A stretch of 64,000 nt of DNA from Segetibacter sp. 3557_3. Lineage in GTDB: Bacteria; Bacteroidota; Bacteroidia; Chitinophagales; Chitinophagaceae. The DNA is taken from contig NZ_SMSK01000002.1 of the NCBI RefSeq assembly GCF_004354985.1, positions 62,001 through 126,000 on the forward strand, written 5' to 3'. A program made the position numbers and the translations under genes. A model generated the notes under the pieces. The model ran no database searches. It was not told the origin of the DNA and was given only the letters and a program-made list of their open reading frames with translations. Each line of letters begins with the position of its first letter. Within the stretch, counting starts at the first letter, position 1. Below, in pieces: positions 1-8,144 of the stretch.

Positions 1-754
1 CATCACCCTTGTTGGTGAAAGCAATGAAAATACCATCATCACCAATAGTGATTACTCGGGCAAAGATTATCCCGGTAAAGACCTGACAGGTAAGGTAAAG
101 TTCAGCACATTTACTTCCTATACCGTACTCGTGCAGGGTGAAGCGTTTACAGCCGAAAACCTTACCATCGAAAATAAGGCTGGCAGGGTAGGGCAGGCTG
201 TGGCGTTGCATGTGGAAGCAGATCGTTGTATTATAAAACAATGCCGGTTATTGGGCAACCAGGATACCTTGTACACAGCCAATACCGGGAGCAGGCAATA
301 CTATAAAGAATGCTTTATCGAAGGAACAACCGACTTTATTTTCGGCGAGGCAACAGCCGTTTTCCAGGACTGTACGATCAGGAGTCTTACCAATTCTTAT
401 ATCACCGCCGCATCTACATCGGCCCGCAAAAAGTATGGCTATGTTTTTTTCGATTGTAAGCTAATTGCCGACACCGCGGCAAAAAAAGTATTTCTTGGCA
501 GGCCGTGGCGACCGAATGCAAAAACGGTTTTTATCAATACCGATATGGGTGAACACATCGTTCCTGCAGGTTGGAACAACTGGAGTATTCCCCTTAATGA
601 AAAGACCGCCTACTACGCTGAATTTAATAGTCGTGGCGCCGGCGCCAACATAAAGGATCGCGTAAAATGGTCAAGGCAACTGAGCCGCAAAGAAGTTAAA
701 GAATATACACTTGAAAACATTTTCCAGGGCACAGGTTGGATTCGTTCGATGTAA
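1..754 (+). CDS. Pectinesterase (CE8), 5'-truncated by window edge
   Basis: Carbohydrate esterase family 8 enzyme that removes methyl esters from homogalacturonan. The reading frame is already open at base 2 and runs to TAA at 754, so the N-terminus lies outside the window; the first ATG-like or GTG codons inside are not real starts. Family motifs are visible in order: GNQDTLYT (oxyanion Gln and catalytic Asp), DFIFG (second catalytic Asp) and LGRPW (substrate-binding Arg and Trp). The protein ends shortly after the beta-helix with GTGWIRSM and carries no T9SS sorting domain, unlike the second pectinesterase at 14277. It is followed by a GH43 gene on the same strand, which fits a pectin utilisation locus extending to the left. 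Confidence 0.93.
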   Translation, partial: ITLVGESNENTIITNSDYSGKDYPGKDLTGKVKFSTFTSYTVLVQGEAFTAENLTIENKAGRVGQAVALHVEADRCIIKQCRLLGNQDTLYTANTGSRQYYKECFIEGTTDFIFGEATAVFQDCTIRSLTNSYITAASTSARKKYGYVFFDCKLIADTAAKKVFLGRPWRPNAKTVFINTDMGEHIVPAGWNNWSIPLNEKTAYYAEFNSRGAGANIKDRVKWSRQLSRKEVKEYTLENIFQGTGWIRSM

Positions 755-865
755 TATAGCCGCATATCGGGTTGCCGTAGAAGTGAGTGAGCCACTAACA
801 AGTTGGGGCGGCACAACCATCTTCATTAAAAGCCAACTGTTCGTCCCGAAAAAAAATTATAAACA

Positions 866-2512
866 ATGAAATTATTTCTTGCCCCCTTGCTTATTGGGCT
901 TGCTTTCACCGGATCTGCGCAAACTCCGTTGGCTGCCACGGCCGTACCATACGTTTCTAAAGTATGGGTTGCCGACCAGGGTAACGGTACCTTTAAAAAT
1001 CCGGTGCTCAACGCCGATTATTCTGATCCTGATGCCATAAGGGTAGGGGATGATTATTACCTGATTTCGTCAAGTTTCGAAGACGTTCCGGGGCTGCCTG
1101 TATTGCATTCAAAAGACCTGGTAAACTGGACAATTATCGGGCATGCATTAAAACGGTTGACACCCTTTCAGCACTTTGCATTACCTCGACATGGTGAGGG
1201 GGTATGGGCGCCCGCAATCCGCTATCATAAGGGTGAGTTCTACATATATTACCCTGATCCTGATTTTGGTATTTACCTCGTTAAAGCAAGAAATGCTGCA
1301 GGCCCGTGGAGCGAACCCGTACTTGTAGAAGGTGGCAAAGGCTTAATAGATCCATGCCCGCTTTGGGATGATGATGGTAAAAACTATCTCGTCCACGGAT
1401 GGGCGGGTAGTCGTGCCGGCATTAAAAGCATTATCACCGTAAAGCAGCTAAATGCAGATGGTACAAGGGTAACTGACGAAGGTGTAATCGTATATGATGG
1501 TCATGAAGTGGATGCAACGATTGAAGGCCCAAAATTTTATAAGCGCAAAGGTTATTACTACATATTTGCTCCTGCAGGTGGTGTATCAACAGGTTGGCAG
1601 GTCGTGCTCAGGTCCAGAAATATTTACGGTCCTTATGAACGCAGGGTTGTAATGGAGCAGGGATCAACAACCGTAAACGGACCACACCAGGGTGCATGGG
1701 TGCAAACCCAAACCGGAGAAGATTGGTTCCTGCATTTCCAGGACAAAGAAGCATATGGACGTGTTGTGCACCTTAACCCGATGAAGTGGGTAAACGACTG
1801 GCCGGTAATCGGAGTGGACAAAGATGGCGATGGTAAAGGTGAACCGGTACTGACGTATAAAAAACCGAATGTTGGCAAAACCTATCCGATACAAACCCCT
1901 GCTGAAACCGACGAATTCAATGGTCTCACCCCTGGAAAGCAATGGCAATGGCAAGCCAATCCGAAAGGCACCTGGTCATTTTTAAATGTGAGCAATGGCT
2001 CGTTGCGATTGTATTCGGATGAGGTTTATGACAGCTCAAGAAATTTATGGAACACTTCCAACATCCTGTTGCAAAAGTTTCCGGCGGATGAATTTATGGT
2101 CACTACCAAACTTACGTTTAAGCCAAACACCCGTTTGGAAAATGAAAAAGCAGGATTGGTGGTAATGGGCTTCAGCTATGCGGGACTTGCACTGAAAAGT
2201 AAAAAAGACGGTATCTACCTCGTGCATACGTTGTGCAAGGATGCACTCAGGCACAAGCCGGAAACAGAGAAGTCGATTACAAAGGTTTCGAACGGAACGG
2301 CATGGTTTCGTGTTGTCGTGACCAGCGGTGCTAAATGCCGGTTTAGCTATAGCCTGGATGGAACAACATTTACACAAACAGGTGATGAATTCCAGGCCGA
2401 GGTGGGTCGTTGGAAAGGCGCGAAGGTAGGACTGTACTGTACCCGGGAGGGCCAGATCAACGACTCAGGTTATGGCGATTTTGATTACTTCCGGGTTGAG
2501 GCGGTGAAGTAA
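866..2512 (+). CDS. GH43 family glycosidase (beta-xylosidase / arabinofuranosidase type)
   Basis: 548 residues. An N-terminal signal peptide (MKLFLAPLLIGLAFTGSAQ) is followed by a five-bladed GH43 domain (~40-330) and a C-terminal concanavalin-like beta-sandwich (~350-548), the architecture of GH43 subfamily 12 and related enzymes that remove arabinose or xylose side chains. Expected catalytic residues are present: base Asp54 in DYSDPD, pKa-modulating Asp162 in LIDPCPLWDDDG, and acid Glu220 in EGPKFYKRKGYYY. No sorting domain follows, so a periplasmic location is likely. It lies 111 bp after the pectinesterase, in the same direction, and probably trims arabinan or xylan side chains of pectin. 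The precise substrate cannot be read from sequence. Confidence 0.9.
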   Translation: MKLFLAPLLIGLAFTGSAQTPLAATAVPYVSKVWVADQGNGTFKNPVLNADYSDPDAIRVGDDYYLISSSFEDVPGLPVLHSKDLVNWTIIGHALKRLTPFQHFALPRHGEGVWAPAIRYHKGEFYIYYPDPDFGIYLVKARNAAGPWSEPVLVEGGKGLIDPCPLWDDDGKNYLVHGWAGSRAGIKSIITVKQLNADGTRVTDEGVIVYDGHEVDATIEGPKFYKRKGYYYIFAPAGGVSTGWQVVLRSRNIYGPYERRVVMEQGSTTVNGPHQGAWVQTQTGEDWFLHFQDKEAYGRVVHLNPMKWVNDWPVIGVDKDGDGKGEPVLTYKKPNVGKTYPIQTPAETDEFNGLTPGKQWQWQANPKGTWSFLNVSNGSLRLYSDEVYDSSRNLWNTSNILLQKFPADEFMVTTKLTFKPNTRLENEKAGLVVMGFSYAGLALKSKKDGIYLVHTLCKDALRHKPETEKSITKVSNGTAWFRVVVTSGAKCRFSYSLDGTTFTQTGDEFQAEVGRWKGAKVGLYCTREGQINDSGYGDFDYFRVEAVK

Positions 2513-2668
2513 TCCTTTTGAAAGTACAACACCAACACAGCAAGGCCAACGGTTGTATCGGGGCGTAACGATCTCGCAATAAGCGAGTGCTTTGTTTACA
2601 ATAACGGTGTGCAAACCCCGGACAAAGATGCGTGCGCAGGAAAGAGGATGTCGTTCACGAAGAAAAGA

Positions 2669-2726
2669 TTTATGGGCCAGGCTGATGTTGTACTTTTGAC
2701 ATCGTTGCGTCGCACTCTTGTACTTT
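2669..2726 (+). repeat. Dispersed ~58 bp element, copy A
   Basis: One of four degenerate copies of an intergenic element in this window; the others are at 23451-23510 (-), 34617-34672 (+) and 38608-38666 (-). The right half contains GTTGCGTCGCACTCTTGTAC (2704-2723), which matches the copy at 38611-38630 exactly in inverse orientation. This copy sits just left of the 112 bp repeat array. It lacks the terminator-like T-tract seen at the left edge of the other three. Confidence 0.7.
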
Positions 2727-2744
2727 GGGTAAGGCTATTCAGCC

Positions 2745-4731
2745 CGGTTCCTTTGTCGCAATAACGCTGTGTGCAAAGCCGAATAAATGCATTCATCATT
2801 CATAGTTCATCGATCGCACATCCCGATGCCAAAACCTGGGATAGCTTCCTTCGTCGCAATGACGATGTGTGCGAGCCGCATATCCCTTCGTGCGCGACCA
2901 TGCACTTATCATTCCTAGTTCATCGTTCAAACAGGGGATGCTAAAACTTGGGATTGCTGCCTTCGCCTCAATGACGATGTGTGCGCGCCGCATAACGTTT
3001 CGTGCGTGATCATGCATTCATCATTCATAATTTATCGTTGAAACTTGGGATGCTAAAACATGGGATTGCTTCCTTTGTTGCAATGACGATGTTGCAAGCT
3101 GCATAAGGCTTCGTGCGCGACCATGCATTCATCATTCATAGTTCATCGTTCAAACATGCCGATGCTAAAACATGGGATTGCTTCCTTCGTCGCAATGACG
3201 ATGTGTGCGCGCCGCATAACGGTTCGTGCGCTACCATGCATTCATCATTCATCGTCCAAACATCCCGAAGCTAAAACATGGGATTGCTTCCTTCGTCGCA
3301 ATGACGATGTGTGCGAGCCGCATAACTCTTCGTGCGCGACCATGCATTCATCATTCAAAGTTCATCGTTCAAACATCCCGATGCTAAAACATGGGATTGC
3401 TTCCTTCGTCGCAATGACGATGTTCGCAAGCCGCATAACGCATCGTGCGCGACCATGCATCATCATTCATAGTTCATCGTTGCAAAGGATTCCCGATGCC
3501 AAAACAAGGGATTGCTTCCTTTGTCGCAATGACGACGTGTGCGCGCTGAATGAAGCTTCGTGCGCTACCATGCATTCATCATTCATAGTTCATCGTTCAA
3601 ACATCCCGATGCTAAAACATGGGATTCCTTCCTTTGTCGCAATGACGATGTTCGCGATCCGAATAACGCTTCGTGCGACGCAATGCTTTCATAGTTCATC
3701 ATTCATAGTTCATAGTTCATCGTTCAAACATCCCGATGCTAAAACAAGGGATTGCTTCCTTCGTCGCAATGACGGACGTGTGCGCGCCGCATAACCCTTT
3801 GTGCTCGAAAATGCATTATAGTTCATCGTTCAAAAATCCCGATGCCAAAACAAGGGATTGCTTCCTTCGTCGCAATGACGATGTGTGCGAGCCGCATCAC
3901 ACTTCGTGCGCGGGGCAATGCATTCATCATTCATAGTTCATCGTTCAAACTTGGGATGCTAAAACAAGGGATTGCTTCCTTCGTCGCAATGACGATGTTT
4001 GCAAGCCGCATAACCCTACGTGCGCGACCATGCATTCAACATTCATAGTTCATACATCCCGATGCCAAAACATGGGATTGCTTCCTTCGTCGCAATGACG
4101 ACGTGTGCGCGCTGCATAACGCTTCGTGCGCGACCATGCATCATAGTTCATCGTTGCAAAGGATTCCCGATGCTAAAACAAGGGATTGCTTCCTTCGTCG
4201 CAATGACGGTGCGCGAGCCATGCAATTGCGTGTCCGCGGAAATGCATTCATCATTTATAGTTCATCGTTAGGCAGAAGTTTACGATGCCACAACATGGGA
4301 TTGCTTCGTTCCTCGCAATGACGGTGTGCGAGCCATGCAACTGCGTGTGCGCAGAAATGCATTCATCATTCATAGTTCATCGTTCAAACATTCCGATGCC
4401 AAAACATGGGATTGCTTTCTTCGTCGCAATGACGGTTTGTGCGAGCTGCATAAGCCAGCGCGACAATGTATTCATCATTCATAGTTCATCGTTCAAACAT
4501 TCCGATGCCAAAACAAGGGATTGCTTCCTTCGTCGCAATGACGATGTTCGCAAGACGCATAACGCTTGGTGCGACGCAATGCATTCATCATTCATCGTTT
4601 ATCGTTGCAAAGGATTCCCGATGCTAAAACATGAGATTGCTTCCTTCGTCGCAATGACGATATGTGCGAGGCGCATCACCCTTCGTCCGCGACCATGCAT
4701 TCATCATTCATAGTTTATCGTTCAAACATAA
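2745..4731 (+). repeat. Tandem array of a ~112 bp repeat, 17 copies
   Basis: Each unit has three parts: a run of 7-bp words (ATTCATC, ATTCATA, GTTCATC, GTTCAAA), a core GGGATTGCTTCCTTCGTCGC followed by AATGACG, and a GC-rich tail (GTGTGCGAGCCGCATAACGC, then TTCGTGCGCGAC). The core starts near 2838, 2950, 3062, 3174, 3280, 3393, 3508, 3621, 3748, 3854, 3968, 4074, 4182, 4297, 4408, 4517 and 4633, giving spacings of 106-127 bp. A degenerate half copy precedes the first. Units 7, 13 and 17 share a variant junction (GTTGCAAAGGATTCCCGATG). The core contains a short ATTGC/GCAAT inverted repeat and resembles the dispersed GTCATTGCGA...GAAGCAATC motifs I recall from several bacterial genomes. The array ends ~60 bp before the start of the first RCC1 gene. 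Confidence 0.95.
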
Positions 4732-4793
4732 TCGACATATCCAGTTGCACTTACCACCATAAACAGTTACCTTTTACGTACTAATTGCTGCTT

Positions 4794-7595
4794 ATGAAAT
4801 CTTTTTTATTCTCCTTTTTTCTTGCCGTTTTTTGCACGATTATCTACAGCGCCGATGCGCAGGTAAACCGAAGCAACAACAAATCATCTGTTCCTTATCG
4901 CGCTAACTACCAGCGGTTGGCTGCAGGGGGTGTTCATACGCTGGAAATCCGAAACGGCACGATCTGGGCCTGGGGTTCGAATGAGAATGGTGCACTGGGC
5001 ACCGGATCAAATGCTGCAGAAAGCAACATACCGGTTCAGGTAGGAAGCGAAAATAACTGGATAGCTGTCAGCGCGGGTTATGCTTCTTCGTTTGCGATTA
5101 AGAGTAACGGAACGCTGTGGGCCTGGGGAAGAAATGTTCTTGGAGAGCTCGGGATCGGAACAACAGTAAGTTCCAATGTGCCGGTACAGGTTGGTGTCGA
5201 TAACAGGTGGGTGAGTGTGGCTGCAAATATAGAACACGTACTTGCCCTAAAGAGTGATGGCAGCTTATGGGCTTGGGGATTAAATTTATATGGACAACTG
5301 GGTAACGGTGCAACCCTGCCGGTGGTTAATCCCTTGCCTGTCCGGGTTGGAACAGAAAACAACTGGCTAAGTATCACTGTAGGAAGGAACCATTCAGCAG
5401 CACTTAAAGCTGATGGTACATTGTGGACCTGGGGAGCTAACGGCTCCGGTGAATTGGGAATTGGCACTTATACCAATTCGTCTGTTCCGGTTCCTGTACT
5501 TCCTAATGCTAACAACAGGTGGAAGAGCGTGTTCGCCGGCGGCTCATTTACGATGGCTGTAAGAAGCGACGGCACATTATGGGGTTGGGGTAACAATAAT
5601 GAAGGTCAACTTGGCACGTCGAATACCACTTATTCGGTGCCCACTCCCGTTCAGTCAGGAAGCGATAACAACTGGGTCATGGTTCAGGGTGGCGGTTCAC
5701 ACACGCTTGCACTTAAAAGCAATGGAACATTATGGTCGTGGGGAGCTAATCTAAGTGGGCAACTCGGTAATGGAACAACTTCCGGCTCTAATGCGAACCC
5801 TGTTCCTGCACAAGTTGGAACGGACACAAAATGGGTAGGAATCGCAACCGGCTTTGCGCATAGCCTTGGTTTCAAGAGCGACGGTACGCTGTTCGGGTGG
5901 GGCAACAATGAGAAAAGCCAATTGGGCAATGGCACTAATACAAATGTGCTCATACCAATGTTGCTGAATACTGATGTTAAATGGCTTGACGTGAAACAAG
6001 GCGCGTTATTTACTACTGCGCTCGCAACCGATGGGCGCCTGTGGACCTGGGAAAGCAATACCCATGGTCAATTGGGTAATGGCAACCAAACCCAACAGAA
6101 TAGCCCTGGTTTAATGAATAATGACAACAATTGGATAAGTGTTGCCGCGGGTTTCTACTATACGTTAGCGCTCAAGAGTAATGGCACGCTATGGAGCTGG
6201 GGAGGAAACTTTCAAGGCCAGCTTGGTAACGGTACCAACACCACATTCAATCAGGTACCAACCCAGGTCGGTAATGATAACAAGTGGACCAGCATTGCAG
6301 CCAAAGGTTCGCACTCCCTGGCGCTCAAAAGTGACGGAACACTTTGGGCCTGGGGTAACAATGCAGATGGGCAGCTGGGTGTCGGAAACACTACTGTAGG
6401 TCTCTCGCCGGTTCAAGTGGGCAGTGACAATAAATGGGCAAGCATCTCGGTAGGTTTTTACCATTCTATCGGTCTGAAAAGTGATGGTACCCTATGGTCG
6501 TGGGGAACAAATTTTTGGAATGGTTCTAATTCAACCGGCAATTATCTGACCCCGGTTAAGATCGGTTCAGATAGTAATTGGAAATCTATAGCGACTGGTG
6601 TAGCCCATACGCTGGCTATAAAGTCTGACGGAACATTATGGGCCTGGGGTTACAATCTTCGGGGACAGGTCGGGAATGGAACGCTTACGAATGTTGCAGC
6701 ACCAATGCAAATCGGAACCGATAATCAGTGGATTAACATTGCTGCTGGTAATAATCACTCAGTCGCACTTAAAAGCGATGGTTCAGTGTGGGCATGGGGA
6801 GAAAATGCTTTTGGACAGTATGGCAATGGCAGTAGCGGCTCCTCTTTAGTTCCTGTCCAGGTCGGGCAAAATACAACCGTACTTTCCGCGGCTAACGAAA
6901 ATTCTGCAATCATTCCGCCAAATCGTAATACAATCTGCCTCGCAGGCGACAATTCACAGGGGCAAATCGGTAACGGAACCACCACCCCCGCCAGAACCTT
7001 TACCTGTTTAACCTCAGGAGGTCCCTTGCCCGTATCCTTTACTGCTATAACGGCTTACCGCCAGGGTAGTATTATCAATGTGGCATGGAACGTTCATAAC
7101 GAAACCCGTATCCGGCAATACGATATTGAAGTTTCGCACGATGGCAGAAGTTTCGCGTATGGAGGTTCGCAACTTGCAACGGGGAACAATATGAGTTCGG
7201 TAAGCTATGCCTGGGCAGATGTAAATGCCAAAAGCGGCGACAACTTTTACCGGGTGAAAACCATTGAAATTTCCGGTGAGATCCGTTACAGTTCAATTGT
7301 AAAAGTTACCATAGGAAAATCGGCGCCTGCATACCGCCTGTATCCAAACCCGGTAACGAACGGGGTAGTAAACCTGCAATTCATAAATCAACCCGCGGGC
7401 AGGTTCAATATAAGCCTGGTGGATGCGATCGGGCAAACAATCGTCACCAAACAGGTTGACCGTTTAACGGGAAGCAGTACGGAGTCATTCAGGCTTTCAC
7501 GTGGACTTTCTAGTGGGAAATATGGGTTGGTTATCTACGGCCCCGACAACAAAAAGCAGACATTTCAAATTATCCTAAACGACGATATCCCGTAA
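4794..7595 (+). CDS. Secreted RCC1-repeat beta-propeller protein with T9SS sorting domain (paralog 1)
   Basis: 933 residues from the ATG at 4794; an in-frame TTG lies 9 bp upstream, but the ATG begins a clean signal peptide (MKSFLFSFFLAVFCTIIYS...ADAQ). The body is a chain of ~50-residue RCC1 (regulator of chromosome condensation 1) repeats with the signature LKSDGTLWAWGxNxxGQLGxG. I count 13 clear repeats and one decayed one (NTICLAGDNSQGQIG), which would suit two seven-bladed propellers. An FnIII-like segment (from LPVSFTAITAYRQGS) and a type A T9SS C-terminal domain (YRLYPNP ... GKYGLVIYG) follow. The ligand is unknown; secreted RCC1 proteins of this kind are presumably binding or adhesive. 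A paralog with the same architecture lies immediately downstream at 8145. Confidence 0.9.
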   Translation: MKSFLFSFFLAVFCTIIYSADAQVNRSNNKSSVPYRANYQRLAAGGVHTLEIRNGTIWAWGSNENGALGTGSNAAESNIPVQVGSENNWIAVSAGYASSFAIKSNGTLWAWGRNVLGELGIGTTVSSNVPVQVGVDNRWVSVAANIEHVLALKSDGSLWAWGLNLYGQLGNGATLPVVNPLPVRVGTENNWLSITVGRNHSAALKADGTLWTWGANGSGELGIGTYTNSSVPVPVLPNANNRWKSVFAGGSFTMAVRSDGTLWGWGNNNEGQLGTSNTTYSVPTPVQSGSDNNWVMVQGGGSHTLALKSNGTLWSWGANLSGQLGNGTTSGSNANPVPAQVGTDTKWVGIATGFAHSLGFKSDGTLFGWGNNEKSQLGNGTNTNVLIPMLLNTDVKWLDVKQGALFTTALATDGRLWTWESNTHGQLGNGNQTQQNSPGLMNNDNNWISVAAGFYYTLALKSNGTLWSWGGNFQGQLGNGTNTTFNQVPTQVGNDNKWTSIAAKGSHSLALKSDGTLWAWGNNADGQLGVGNTTVGLSPVQVGSDNKWASISVGFYHSIGLKSDGTLWSWGTNFWNGSNSTGNYLTPVKIGSDSNWKSIATGVAHTLAIKSDGTLWAWGYNLRGQVGNGTLTNVAAPMQIGTDNQWINIAAGNNHSVALKSDGSVWAWGENAFGQYGNGSSGSSLVPVQVGQNTTVLSAANENSAIIPPNRNTICLAGDNSQGQIGNGTTTPARTFTCLTSGGPLPVSFTAITAYRQGSIINVAWNVHNETRIRQYDIEVSHDGRSFAYGGSQLATGNNMSSVSYAWADVNAKSGDNFYRVKTIEISGEIRYSSIVKVTIGKSAPAYRLYPNPVTNGVVNLQFINQPAGRFNISLVDAIGQTIVTKQVDRLTGSSTESFRLSRGLSSGKYGLVIYGPDNKKQTFQIILNDDIP

Positions 7596-8144
7596 AGGCG
7601 AAAAAGGTGTTGCAATCATATTCTGTCCATGGGTACAACATCTACCAGCAATCAGGGAACATCTACGCGGGAAATCATTGAACTGCCCGTTTTCAACGCA
7701 TCGTTGCTAAAGCTTACAACCCATCTACAGCCCCACCGCCGGGATAGGGCTTAATGGCATTGCCAGGCTTCAACATTCCACGGCGCCGTGTACTTGTTCT
7801 ATACTACATACTCCTCAGTCACCCGGGGCTATGTTGGGTATACTCACCATAAGGCGTTACGTATGGATTAAGGATCTCGCTACTGCATCCAGGCATGATT
7901 TAACCTATGTTTAAAGGCAGCGCCACGCTCCTAATTAAACATCTGCCAGGAAAATACAGTTTCATTCTTTTTGTTTACGCTGTACCTGGGTTCAAATCAA
8001 TGCCATTGTACATCAATAATCAATGAGGCACGAATTTGCCGTTTGCCAAAACATGCACGACAATGCCGTACAAGCAGTAGGAATGTTGGTCGCTTCGACA
8101 TATATTTAATTATTCACTTTTGTTTACTCAATACCTTACCTACA
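7596..8144. other. Gene-free stretch between the two RCC1 genes
   Basis: About 550 bp without a convincing coding region, tRNA or strong terminator. The reading frame of the downstream gene is open from 7971 (TTG), but that segment shows no signal peptide or conserved feature and is better read as leader. A promoter for the second RCC1 gene is presumably here, but I cannot point to one with confidence. Confidence 0.5.

Noticed and set aside
3123-3794. Open frames of 66-223 codons inside the 112-bp repeat array
   Set aside because: They translate the repeat itself (MLKHGIASFVAMT over and over), jump frame between units because the period is not a fixed multiple of three, and lack start signals. 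No protein is supported.
2745-4731. CRISPR array
   Set aside because: The whole 112-bp unit is repeated; there are no unique spacers of constant length, and no cas genes are nearby.
7971-8144. 58-residue extension of RCC1 paralog 2
   Set aside because: It would bury the signal peptide that begins at ATG 8145.
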